NCBI RefSeq assembly: GCF_910585845.1
Contig: NZ_CAJUHF010000005.1
Span: forward strand, 53,435-117,434
Direction of reading: 5' to 3'
Source of the DNA: an uncultured Bacteroides sp.
GTDB taxonomy: Bacteria; Bacteroidota; Bacteroidia; Bacteroidales; Bacteroidaceae
Length of the DNA: 64,000 bases
The notes under the pieces are model-generated. The model saw nothing but the letters and a program-made list of their open reading frames with translations, was not told where the DNA came from and did not search any database. Numbering within the stretch: position 1 is the stretch's first letter; every line of letters starts with the position of its first letter. The translations under genes and the position numbers were made by a program. This document shows positions 7,738-14,945 of the stretch, in pieces.

Positions 7738-9534
7738 AATCAGCCTTACTGCTCCTTTGTCTGCCGAGCTTACCATGCTGGCATACGCCCTCAGGCTCTT
7801 CGATACTTCCCTTTGGCGGGTGACAGGGGTCATCGGGCGTGCAGCCAGTTCCTCGTCCGTCAGCCGCACGTTGATGGTACGTTCGGGGATGTTGATTTCT
7901 ATGATGTCTCCATCCTGAATCTTGCCGATGTTGCCACCGGCGGCCGCTTCGGGCGAGATGTGCCCGATACTCAGTCCGGAGGTGCCTCCACTGAAACGTC
8001 CGTCCGTGATCAGCGCACACTCCTTGCCCAAATGGCGCGACTTGATGTACGAGGTCGGATAAAGCATCTCCTGCATACCCGGACCGCCTTTCGGACCTTC
8101 GTAGGTGATGACCACCACATCACCACTGACCACATTTCCGCCTAGAATGCCTTCGCAGGCTGCTTCCTGCGAGTCGAACACCTTGGCGGGACCGGTGAAC
8201 TTCCAGATATTCTCGTCTACACCTGCCGTCTTCACCACGCAACCGTCCTGGGCAATGTTTCCCTTCAGCACGGCAAGTCCGCCATCTTTGCTGTAAGCAT
8301 GTCCCAAGTCGCGGATGCAGCCTTCGGCACGGTCAGTGTCCAGTTCTTTATAGTAAGCCTCCTGCGAGCCCAAGACTAAGTTGAACTTTCCGGCGGCGGC
8401 ACTCTTATACTTTTTGATGGCTTCTTCGCAGACATTCGGGCTGGTTATGCCGAACTTGTCGATGGCTTCGCCCAAGGTCATGCCGTCCACACGGTTCACT
8501 GCCGTATCCACCAGTCCGCCTTGAGCCAACTCGCCCATAATGGCGATAATGCCACCGGCACGGTTCACGTCCTGAACATGATACTTCTGTGTGTTCGGAG
8601 CCACCTTGCAGAGGCAGGGCGTTTTACGCGACAGCATGTCGATGTCATCCATCTTGAAGTCGACGCCCGCTTCGTGTGCCACAGCCAGCAGATGGAGCAC
8701 AGTGTTGGTCGACCCTCCCATCGCAATGTCCAACGTCATGGCATTCAGGAAAGCCTGACGAGTGGCAATGCTGCGCGGAAGCACGCTTTCGTCTCCCTCT
8801 TCATAATATTTATAAGCATTCTCCACAATTAGTTTGGCGGCATCCTTGAAGAGCTGCGCACGGTTGGCATGAGTAGCCACAATGGTTCCATTGCCCGGCA
8901 GTGCAAGCCCGATAGCCTCGTTCAGGCAGTTCATCGAGTTTGCCGTAAACATGCCCGAACAGCAGCCGCACGAGGGACAGGCGTGCTGTTCTATCTGCGC
9001 CACATCAGCGTCGCTCACGCTCTGGTCTGCCGACTGCACCATCGCATCGATCAGATCGAGATGCCGTCCGTTCCATTCGCCCGCCTCCATCGGACCGCCC
9101 GAAACGAACACCGCAGGGATGTTCAGCCTCATGGCAGCCATCAGCATGCCCGGAGTGATCTTGTCGCAATTGCTGATGCAGACCATCGCATCGGCCTTAT
9201 GCGCATTCACCATGTACTCCACGCTGTCGGCAATGATGTCGCGCGAGGGAAGTGAATAGAGCATACCGTCGTGCCCCATCGCTATACCGTCGTCAATAGC
9301 TATTGTATTGAACTCGGCGGCAAAGCAGCCCAACTTCTCGATTTCGGCTTTCACCTGCTGGCCTATCTCATGCAGATGCACATGTCCGGGAACGAACTGC
9401 GTAAACGAATTGACTATCGCAATGATGGGTTTGCCCATCTGTTCTTTCTTCATGCCATTTGCCACCCACAGCGCACGGGCTCCTGCCATACGACGACCTT
9501 GCGTGCTGAACGAACTACGTAACTGATGTTTCAT
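7735..9534 (-). CDS. ilvD: Dihydroxy-acid dehydratase
   Basis: A 599-residue IlvD that dehydrates 2,3-dihydroxy acids to 2-oxo acids in valine, leucine and isoleucine synthesis. The iron-sulfur and metal ligand motifs are clear: CISNCDKITPGM near residue 120, HACPSCGCCSGMFTANSMN near 190-205, and DGRFSGGTSGLSIGH near 510. The start at 9534 is chosen because AAGGAG stands 8 bases before this ATG; a TTG at 9540 would be too close to it. It is the first structural gene of the ilv operon, and directly follows the attenuator hairpin. Confidence 0.97.
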   Translation of the reverse strand: MKHQLRSSFSTQGRRMAGARALWVANGMKKEQMGKPIIAIVNSFTQFVPGHVHLHEIGQQVKAEIEKLGCFAAEFNTIAIDDGIAMGHDGMLYSLPSRDIIADSVEYMVNAHKADAMVCISNCDKITPGMLMAAMRLNIPAVFVSGGPMEAGEWNGRHLDLIDAMVQSADQSVSDADVAQIEQHACPSCGCCSGMFTANSMNCLNEAIGLALPGNGTIVATHANRAQLFKDAAKLIVENAYKYYEEGDESVLPRSIATRQAFLNAMTLDIAMGGSTNTVLHLLAVAHEAGVDFKMDDIDMLSRKTPCLCKVAPNTQKYHVQDVNRAGGIIAIMGELAQGGLVDTAVNRVDGMTLGEAIDKFGITSPNVCEEAIKKYKSAAAGKFNLVLGSQEAYYKELDTDRAEGCIRDLGHAYSKDGGLAVLKGNIAQDGCVVKTAGVDENIWKFTGPAKVFDSQEAACEGILGGNVVSGDVVVITYEGPKGGPGMQEMLYPTSYIKSRHLGKECALITDGRFSGGTSGLSIGHISPEAAAGGNIGKIQDGDIIEINIPERTINVRLTDEELAARPMTPVTRQREVSKSLRAYASMVSSADKGAVRLI

Positions 9535-9555
9535 CTTCAAATCTCCTTTTAATCA

Positions 9556-9590
9556 AAAAGCCTCCCTCACGCATCGTGAGAAAGGCTTTT
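9556..9590 (-). terminator. ilv attenuator: intrinsic terminator in the leader, with competing antiterminator
   Basis: On the minus strand a 15-bp stem (AAAAGCCTTTCTCAC pairing, with two G-U pairs, to GTGAGGGAGGCTTTT; loop GATGC) runs straight into five T residues about 20 bases before ilvD. The left arm segment CCTTTCTCACG (9585-9575) is also perfectly complementary over 11 bases to CGTGAGAAAGG (9636-9626), which spans the stop codon of the leader peptide. The two pairings exclude each other, as in classical attenuation. Confidence 0.9.
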
Positions 9591-9631
9591 AAACGAATAT
9601 CTTAACGTACGAATACATACAACAACCTTTC

Positions 9632-9706
9632 TCACGCTCTCGATTCCAAGACCACGACGCGAATAATGTGCAAGACTGCCAGGTTAATAGATGTATGTAG
9701 ATTCAT
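9632..9706 (-). CDS. ilv leader peptide (24 residues, rich in Leu, Ile, Val)
   Basis: A short open frame from ATG 9706 to TGA 9632 codes a 24-residue peptide; 11 residues are branched-chain amino acids (4 Leu, 3 Ile, 4 Val), with the core LAVLHIIRVVVL. It lies between a good promoter and the attenuator hairpin of the ilv operon. The VVVL run ends five codons before the stop. A ribosome stalled there for lack of charged tRNA leaves the region at 9626-9636 free to pair with the terminator arm; one that reaches the stop codon covers it and lets the terminator form. This is the logic of enterobacterial ilv/leu leader peptides, here inferred from sequence only. No strong ribosome-binding site is visible. 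Confidence 0.85.
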   Translation of the reverse strand: MNLHTSINLAVLHIIRVVVLESRA

Positions 9707-9743
9707 AATTCGATTGACTTTATTGTTTTCATTAATTGTGCTG

Positions 9744-9774
9744 CAAAGGTAAGGGCTTTTTTATAAACTCCAAA
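9744..9774 (-). promoter_or_regulatory. Promoter of the ilv operon
   Basis: On the minus strand TTTG (9774-9771) is followed after 19 bases by TACCTTTG (9751-9744), an exact match to the Bacteroidales -33/-7 pattern. The expected start of the transcript lies some 30 bases before the leader peptide ATG. Confidence 0.85.
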
Positions 9775-9877
9775 CAATTTGAAGAAAAAAATGAGATAAA
9801 TATGATTAATCGTAAGAAAAAACTGCCTTAAAATCCGATTTTATCACTTACTAAAGTCCAAACAGGCAAACATACCT

Positions 9878-9954
9878 ATCTCCGGACACGGTCTGTACGC
9901 TATCCTGTCCATATCCTGTTCGCTTCTGTTCCGTAGATTCTCCGTAGTTTCTCC
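9878..9954. repeat. Degenerate tandem array with 11-bp period (locus 1)
   Basis: Seven units of 11 bases stand in a row, for example CTATCCTGTCC, ATATCCTGTTC, GCTTCTGTTCC, GTAGATTCTCC, GTAGTTTCTCC. Read on the minus strand the consensus is close to GGARCAGRTAC, the same as at 34047-34123 (minus) and 57620-57696 (plus). The array is upstream of slyD and of the ilv promoter; no protein is coded. Confidence 0.75.
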
Positions 9955-10024
9955 GTGCAGACAAGAAATTTTCCATTTCGGTTCGCTATTTTCAATTTTT
10001 ATCGACTGAACCGGATTTATTTCG

Positions 10025-10032
10025 TACCTTTG
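10025..10032 (+). promoter_or_regulatory. -7 element of the slyD-like gene
   Basis: TACCTTTG matches TAnnTTTG, 65 bases before the ATG. The -33 element is not clear (T-rich bases near 9997). Confidence 0.45.
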
Positions 10033-10096
10033 GCACTTTCTAATGAGAAAAAGCATTAATTGGTTAAGAAGAAAACACTAATTTATTAAATAAGAT

Positions 10097-10672
10097 ATGG
10101 AAACAGTAGAAAACAAGTACATCACCGTAGCCTATAAATTATATGCTATAGAGAACGACACTAAGGACTTCACCGAAGAAGCGACTGCCGAACATCCGTT
10201 CCAGTTCATCAGCGGTTTGGGACTGACCTTGGATACTTTCGAAAATCAAGTGAAAGACCTGAATGCCGGCGATAAGTTTGACTTCACGATCGCTTGCGCC
10301 GATGCGTATGGCGAATATGATGAAGAACACGTGATCGACCTGCCGAAGCACATCTTCGAAGTGGATGGTAAGTTCGATAGCAAACGTGTCGTTGCGGGTA
10401 ACTTGATTCCTCTGATCACCTCCGAAGGACAGCAGGTGAATGGCGTCGTGGTAGAAGTAAAAGAAGACATCATAGTTATGGACATGAACCACCCGTTGGC
10501 TGGTTGCGACCTGAACTTCGTGGGCGAAGTCGTGGAAAACCGTCCGGCAACCAACGAAGAATTGGCCGAAGTAGCACGCATGATGAGCGGTGGCGGATGT
10601 TGCTGCGGATGCGACGACTGTGGCGACGGATGCGGCAGCCACGGACATGGATGCGAAGGCGGATGCCACTAA
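10097..10672 (+). CDS. slyD: FKBP-type peptidyl-prolyl cis-trans isomerase, SlyD-like with metal-binding tail
   Basis: A 191-residue cytoplasmic SlyD-like protein. The FKBP half (start and residues about 60-140) is interrupted by the insert-in-flap chaperone domain typical of SlyD, with GDKFDFTIACADAYGEYD and PLAGCDLNFVGEV as recognisable pieces. The last 25 residues are a Cys/His/Gly-rich tail (CCCGCDDCGDGCG, then HGHGCEGGCH) that should bind nickel or other metal ions, as the E. coli SlyD tail does. It folds proline-containing chains and may store or deliver metal. It is a single gene, with its own -7 element and a terminator shared with the gene downstream. Confidence 0.93.
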   Translation: METVENKYITVAYKLYAIENDTKDFTEEATAEHPFQFISGLGLTLDTFENQVKDLNAGDKFDFTIACADAYGEYDEEHVIDLPKHIFEVDGKFDSKRVVAGNLIPLITSEGQQVNGVVVEVKEDIIVMDMNHPLAGCDLNFVGEVVENRPATNEELAEVARMMSGGGCCCGCDDCGDGCGSHGHGCEGGCH

Positions 10673-10683
10673 AGAATTGACAA

Positions 10684-10737
10684 TTAACAATTGACAATTA
10701 CCATACAGAATAAGAGAGAGTAATTGTCAATTGTTAA
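10684..10737. terminator. Perfect 18-bp inverted repeat between convergent genes (AATTGTCAATT family)
   Basis: TTAACAATTGACAATTAC at 10684-10701 is matched without mismatch by its complement at 10720-10737, with an 18-base loop. It lies between the slyD-like gene and the convergent desulfidase-family gene and probably ends both transcripts. The arms are built from the repeat word seen at 360-406 and 7694-7737. Confidence 0.65.
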
Positions 10738-10745
10738 CTCAATCG

Positions 10746-12038
10746 TTAGTTTTTCGTTGTCATTATTTCCAGTACTAACTTGTCTGTCTCGTTCATTCCT
10801 TTCGAACCTATCTTGGTGAGGTTGCGGATGCTTTGGTCTACATCTTCGTCGATGATTCCTTCAACAGAGGTCACACAACGGTTTTCCATAGCCATAATGG
10901 CGGAGAGAATGGCAGTAGAGACACCGGTAGTAACTTTCAGGGCACAGCTGGGTTTTGCACCGTCACAAATCATACCTGTCAGGTTGGCTATCATATTCTG
11001 CACGGCGTATGACACTTGTTCATAATTTCCACCCATCAGCCACGTGATGCCACAACTGGAACCGGTGGCAGCCACTACACAACCACATAAGGCAGACAGG
11101 CGTCCCAGGCTCTGCTTGATATAAATCACTGTCAGATGGCTCAACATCAGGGCGCGTATAAGTTCCTCTTCCGACTTTCCGTTTTCCTCAGCATACACCA
11201 GTACAGGAAGTGTGGCGGAGATTCCTTGATTACCGCTACCCGAATTGCTCATTACGGGAATCATGGCTCCTGCCATGCGGGCGTCGCAAGCACCGGAAGT
11301 ATAAGAAAGGATGTGAGAGAAGACACTGTCACCCATCACCTTATGCTCGTAAGTGCCGCGCAACATCTTACCTAAACAATGACCGTACTCTCCTTCAAAC
11401 GAACGTTCGGCAGCGACTTTGTTCAGGCGGGCGGTTTCAAGAATAAATCGGATCTCATCCAAGGGAGCATTCAAGGCAAAGTCATACACTTTCCGCAAGT
11501 TCAGTTCCACTGCATCTGCCTCTTCTTTGCTACCTGCATCATGCTTTTTCTGCAAGAGGATGTCTCCATTGCGTTCTATATACATAAAAGAGGTATGCCC
11601 TCCGGCAATTACGGCAACCGCCCGTTCGCCGAGGGCTTCGCAACAGACTTCGATATACAATTTCTCTTCGATATTCTCTTTCAAAGATATGTGTATCCGC
11701 TTTTCTTCAATGAAACGTTTCCCCTCTTCCACTGCTTCAGGGGTACTATCTTTCAGTACTTCCAACTGGTATTCCGATTTTCCGACCAGTGTTCCCAACG
11801 CAACCGCAATGGGCAGACCTATCATTCCTGTTCCCGGAATGCCTACGCCCATCGCATTTTTCAGGATATTGGCACTTAGCAGTACGCTGATCGTTTCCGG
11901 TCTCACTCCCAATGTTTCCGTCGCTTTAGCCACACATAACGCCACTGCAATCGGCTCCGTACACCCAATAGCAGGAACCACCTCCCGATGTATCAGGTCT
12001 ATAATCTGTTTTCTTTCTATGTCCGGTATCATTTTCAT
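10746..12038 (-). CDS. L-cysteine desulfidase / serine dehydratase alpha-like family (UPF0597, YhaM/CyuA type)
   Basis: A 430-residue protein of the UPF0597 family, related to the alpha domain of iron-sulfur L-serine dehydratases; E. coli YhaM (CyuA) degrades L-cysteine to sulfide, ammonia and pyruvate. Visible family marks are PAIGCTEPIAVALC near the start, NSGSGNQGISATLPV in the middle and CGCVVAATGSSCGITW plus MICDGAKPSCALK near the end, which give the cysteines for an iron-sulfur cluster. The ORF can begin at a TTG at 12059, but the ATG at 12038 is the more likely start. It is convergent with slyD and stands alone. Substrate (Cys or Ser) is not decided by the sequence. Confidence 0.85.
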   Translation of the reverse strand: MKMIPDIERKQIIDLIHREVVPAIGCTEPIAVALCVAKATETLGVRPETISVLLSANILKNAMGVGIPGTGMIGLPIAVALGTLVGKSEYQLEVLKDSTPEAVEEGKRFIEEKRIHISLKENIEEKLYIEVCCEALGERAVAVIAGGHTSFMYIERNGDILLQKKHDAGSKEEADAVELNLRKVYDFALNAPLDEIRFILETARLNKVAAERSFEGEYGHCLGKMLRGTYEHKVMGDSVFSHILSYTSGACDARMAGAMIPVMSNSGSGNQGISATLPVLVYAEENGKSEEELIRALMLSHLTVIYIKQSLGRLSALCGCVVAATGSSCGITWLMGGNYEQVSYAVQNMIANLTGMICDGAKPSCALKVTTGVSTAILSAIMAMENRCVTSVEGIIDEDVDQSIRNLTKIGSKGMNETDKLVLEIMTTKN

Positions 12039-12117
12039 AATTCTTTTTAATGGAGACAAATTTAGAAAAAATGTTTTTAATATGGATGCAAAGTCTTCTA
12101 TTTCAAAAAAAGAAACT

Positions 12118-12125
12118 TAACTTTG
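12118..12125 (+). promoter_or_regulatory. -7 element of the PCMD lipoprotein/beta-barrel pair
   Basis: TAACTTTG fits TAnnTTTG and lies 41 bases before the first ATG of the pair. The -33 side is A/T-rich without a clear TTTG. Confidence 0.45.
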
Positions 12126-12166
12126 TGGCCGAGTTTTTACATTATTAATAACCAAAACTGAATGAA

Positions 12167-13309
12167 ATGAAGATTAAAACGCTAACCTCGTATTTCTTCG
12201 TGACACTGGTGTTGTCTTCTTGCATACAAGAGGAAGCACTTAATTCTGAAGCTGCCATTGATGGTTGTACAGGTGCCGATGTACAATTGGCAAATATCAA
12301 TCCAGACGAAAAAATAGTCGATGTCTATGTACACCAAGGAGCAAACCTTGCCAAACAAGAGTTAATATTTACCTTACCGGAAGGAGCTACCATCAAGCCA
12401 AACAGTAGCAAAGAAGGTGACAGTGATAATTTCTACAACTTTAGCGAAGAGGGTAACTCACGCATGTTTACCGTGACCTCTGAAGACGGGGAATATCAAC
12501 CCACCTACACCATCAATATCAAACCGACCGAATTGCCTACCAGCTATCACTTCGAGAGGCTGTTGGACACTGAAAAAACTCCTTATCATATCCTCTATGA
12601 ATTTGCGCCCAGCACTTCGCAAGGTGTATCAAAAGTTTTGCAATGGTCCAGTGGTAATCCGGGATTCGCATTGACCGGTATGACTAATAATCCTACTGAT
12701 TATCCTACCGTACACGTAGGCGGCGGATACAACGGTAAGTGCGTCAAACTGGAGACCAAAGATACGGGTAGTTTCGGTGCAATGGTGAAGATGTATATTG
12801 CCGCCGGAAACCTGTTTATCGGCAACTTTGATGTAAGCAAGGCTTTAGCCGGACAAGAAGGAGCCTTGAAAGCTACGACTTTCGGCTTCCAGTTCTATAA
12901 GCATCCCAAAGAACTAAAAGGATATTACAAGTACAAAGCTGGCCCCGTCTACACTGCGAACGGAGAAGTTCAGAGTGGCGAGAAAGACCGGTTTGACATT
13001 TATGCTATCATGTACGAGGCGGAAGACAACTCCTTCATGTTGGACGGAACTAATGCCAGGACTTCGGACAAGCTGGTCTATTTAGCGCAATTAAAAGCCG
13101 AAGATGCATTAGAGACTGACCAATGGACCGAATTTAAAATTCCATTCGAACCCCAAAATGGCAAGACGATTAACGAACAAAAACTTCAGGAGGGTAAGTA
13201 TAAACTGGGTATAGTATTTTCTTCCAGCGTATATGGAGACTACTTCAAAGGAGCAGTAGGAAGCACACTATACATAGATGAAGTCGAACTAAGTTGCGAA
13301 GAGAACTAA
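12167..13309 (+). CDS. Surface lipoprotein with a PCMD (putative carbohydrate metabolism) domain
   Basis: A 380-residue protein with a lipoprotein signal (hydrophobic stretch ending LSSCIQEE, with Cys19 as the lipidation site). An N-terminal Ig-like part of about 110 residues (DVQLANINPDEKIVDVYV ... YTINIKP) resembles the DUF-type beta-sandwich often placed before PCMD. The C-terminal 230 residues look like the PCMD beta-sandwich (NPTDYPTVHVGGGYNGKC, then AGPVYTANGEVQSGEKD and LYIDEVELSCEEN at the end). PCMD proteins in Bacteroides are secreted or surface-bound; a glycan-binding role is assumed, not shown. It is followed after 14 bases by a beta-barrel gene, so the two probably act together in the outer membrane. 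Confidence 0.8.
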   Translation: MKIKTLTSYFFVTLVLSSCIQEEALNSEAAIDGCTGADVQLANINPDEKIVDVYVHQGANLAKQELIFTLPEGATIKPNSSKEGDSDNFYNFSEEGNSRMFTVTSEDGEYQPTYTINIKPTELPTSYHFERLLDTEKTPYHILYEFAPSTSQGVSKVLQWSSGNPGFALTGMTNNPTDYPTVHVGGGYNGKCVKLETKDTGSFGAMVKMYIAAGNLFIGNFDVSKALAGQEGALKATTFGFQFYKHPKELKGYYKYKAGPVYTANGEVQSGEKDRFDIYAIMYEAEDNSFMLDGTNARTSDKLVYLAQLKAEDALETDQWTEFKIPFEPQNGKTINEQKLQEGKYKLGIVFSSSVYGDYFKGAVGSTLYIDEVELSCEEN

Positions 13310-13323
13310 AAAGGAGAATGATT

Positions 13324-14112
13324 ATGAAGAAATATAGCATTATTTTTATTACGTTACTATTGTCGATAGTAGGAACCACATGCGCTAACGCCCAAGAAGA
13401 TCGGACGCAGAGCATTATCCAGTCTTATCTCCACGGTTGGGAATATTCATTGAAAGCAGGCTTCAGCATCGGTGGTACTTCCCCGCTACCACTTCCCAAA
13501 GAAATACGCAAAATAGACAGTTATGCTCCCGGCATGGCTATCTCTATCGAAGGTAATGCAACCAAGTGGCTGAATAAGAACAAGGTATGGGGATTGACTT
13601 TAGGACTGCGATTAGAAAACAAGAACATGACCACAGAAGCCACAGTCAAGAATTATGGTATGAAGATTATCAATAATAACGGTGGTGAATTGGAAGGTCT
13701 GTGGACTGGAGGAGTCAAGACCAAAGTCAAGAACTCCTATCTGACAGTTCCCATATTGGCTAACTACAAAATCAGCAACCGCTGGAAATTGGTTGCCGGT
13801 CCTTACCTGTCTTACCTGCTCGAAGGTGATTTCTCTGGACATGTTTACGAGGGACATCTTCGCACTCCTGACCCAACCGGTTCACGGGTTAATTTCAGTG
13901 GAGAAAGCGTTGCAACGTACGACTTTTCTCATGAGTTGCGCAAATTCCAATGGGGAATACAGTTCGGCGGAGAATGGCGAGCTTTCAAGCATCTGAACGT
14001 TTACGCTGACCTGACTTGGGGCTTGAATGATATTTTCCAGAAAGATTTCAATACCATTACTTTCGCTATGTATCCCATTTACCTGAATGTGGGATTCGGA
14101 TATTCGTTCTAA
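13324..14112 (+). CDS. Outer membrane beta-barrel protein (porin-like)
   Basis: A 262-residue secreted protein with a Sec signal (KKYSIIFITLLLSIVG, cleavage near CANAQ) and then alternating amphipathic strands (WGLTLGLRLENKN, LTVPILANYKIS, WKLVAGPYLSYLL, QWGIQFGGEWRAF, YPIYLNVGFGYSF). The ending in aromatic phenylalanine is the usual outer-membrane insertion signal. The start at 13324 is chosen because AAGGAG stands about 8 bases before it; the ATG at 13318 would be too close. The fold fits the OMP_b-brl families of Bacteroidota; no specific substrate can be named. Cotranscribed with the PCMD lipoprotein before it. Confidence 0.85.
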   Translation: MKKYSIIFITLLLSIVGTTCANAQEDRTQSIIQSYLHGWEYSLKAGFSIGGTSPLPLPKEIRKIDSYAPGMAISIEGNATKWLNKNKVWGLTLGLRLENKNMTTEATVKNYGMKIINNNGGELEGLWTGGVKTKVKNSYLTVPILANYKISNRWKLVAGPYLSYLLEGDFSGHVYEGHLRTPDPTGSRVNFSGESVATYDFSHELRKFQWGIQFGGEWRAFKHLNVYADLTWGLNDIFQKDFNTITFAMYPIYLNVGFGYSF

Positions 14113-14148
14113 ACAGTCAGAAACATATTGAGATAACCATATAACCAT

Positions 14149-14196
14149 AAATAAGAATCTCCTGCCTTAAGTTCTAAGTCAGGAGATTCTTATTTT
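14149..14196 (+). terminator. Terminator after the lipoprotein/beta-barrel pair
   Basis: A 16-bp stem (AAATAAGAATCTCCTG at 14149-14164 with its complement at 14180-14195) ends in a T-rich stretch. It also stands at the 3' side of the converging ATPase cassette. Confidence 0.85.
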
Positions 14197-14285
14197 ATAG
14201 AAAATATTTACCTGAATATTATTCTTAACTACATTTATGTGCAAATGGATTGCTTTATTCAATATATAAGATGATTTATAATAAA

Positions 14286-14945
14286 TCACAAATAATAGAC
14301 ATCAGGATACATCATTTGTACAAATACAAACCCTTTATCCAGCCCTTTATCAGTCTGTATCATTGGAGTAGCAGACAATGGTAGAAGAAAATCACGAATA
14401 GCCTCCACAGCCTTATTGTCTTGCTCTTTTTCGACAGCAGACATAGGCTTCAATCTATAAGCAAACAATCCCACATTTTGATTAAACGATTGGATAAATG
14501 TATCTATTGCAGGTACGGCACACAATTTACCTATCGCTTCATTGAGCTGCTTTACAGCAGTAGCACGTTTACCCGGCTGGTCTTTTCCATTTGCAGTATA
14601 TGCCTCTATATATTTGGATTGTGAACACGTCAATTCATTCAACAAAAATTTTTCCTTGTCCGATGTATATACGATATTATCGCACTTCCTTCCAGTTCCC
14701 GCCTTGGTTCCAGCCAAACTGTTGATGAATCCTTCATAATCTATCACAATAGCCTCCTTCCCCTCACATCCAAACTTAACCACCTCGTGCTTATTGCAAA
14801 CTGTATCCACCCCTTTCTTTACACAAGCAATACAGGCTTTTTCATCACTCAAGGTAAAGTCAGCATTATAGCTAACAGCATTGACTTTAACCATCCGGAC
14901 AACACCATAATGCCTAATAAAGTCTTTCTCTAACAAATCTTTCAT
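14286..14945 (-). CDS. Unrecognised 219-residue partner of the ATPase; possible PD-(D/E)XK-like effector
   Basis: No family is recognised with certainty. The frame starts at ATG 14945, which overlaps the TGA of the ATPase gene by one base (TGATG), so translation is coupled; a GTG at 14948 is a less likely start. The middle reads KCDNIVYTSDKEKFLLNELT (near residues 87-104), an Asp followed about 16 residues later by E-L-T at the end of a hydrophobic strand. This recalls the D...ExK pattern of PD-(D/E)XK nucleases, but the lysine is replaced by Thr, so the match is incomplete. There are ten or so cysteines, several in the first third. By its coupling to an SMC-like ATPase it is probably the effector or cofactor of that protein. 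Confidence 0.6.
   Translation of the reverse strand: MKDLLEKDFIRHYGVVRMVKVNAVSYNADFTLSDEKACIACVKKGVDTVCNKHEVVKFGCEGKEAIVIDYEGFINSLAGTKAGTGRKCDNIVYTSDKEKFLLNELTCSQSKYIEAYTANGKDQPGKRATAVKQLNEAIGKLCAVPAIDTFIQSFNQNVGLFAYRLKPMSAVEKEQDNKAVEAIRDFLLPLSATPMIQTDKGLDKGFVFVQMMYPDVYYL

Noticed and set aside
10025..10032. Riboswitch before slyD or before the mutAB operon
   Set aside because: No conserved riboswitch core (cobalamin box or similar) could be read in 9955-10096 or 33887-34046.
9844..10056. 70-codon minus-strand frame upstream of slyD
   Set aside because: It is made mainly of the 11-bp repeat array and crosses the slyD -7 element.
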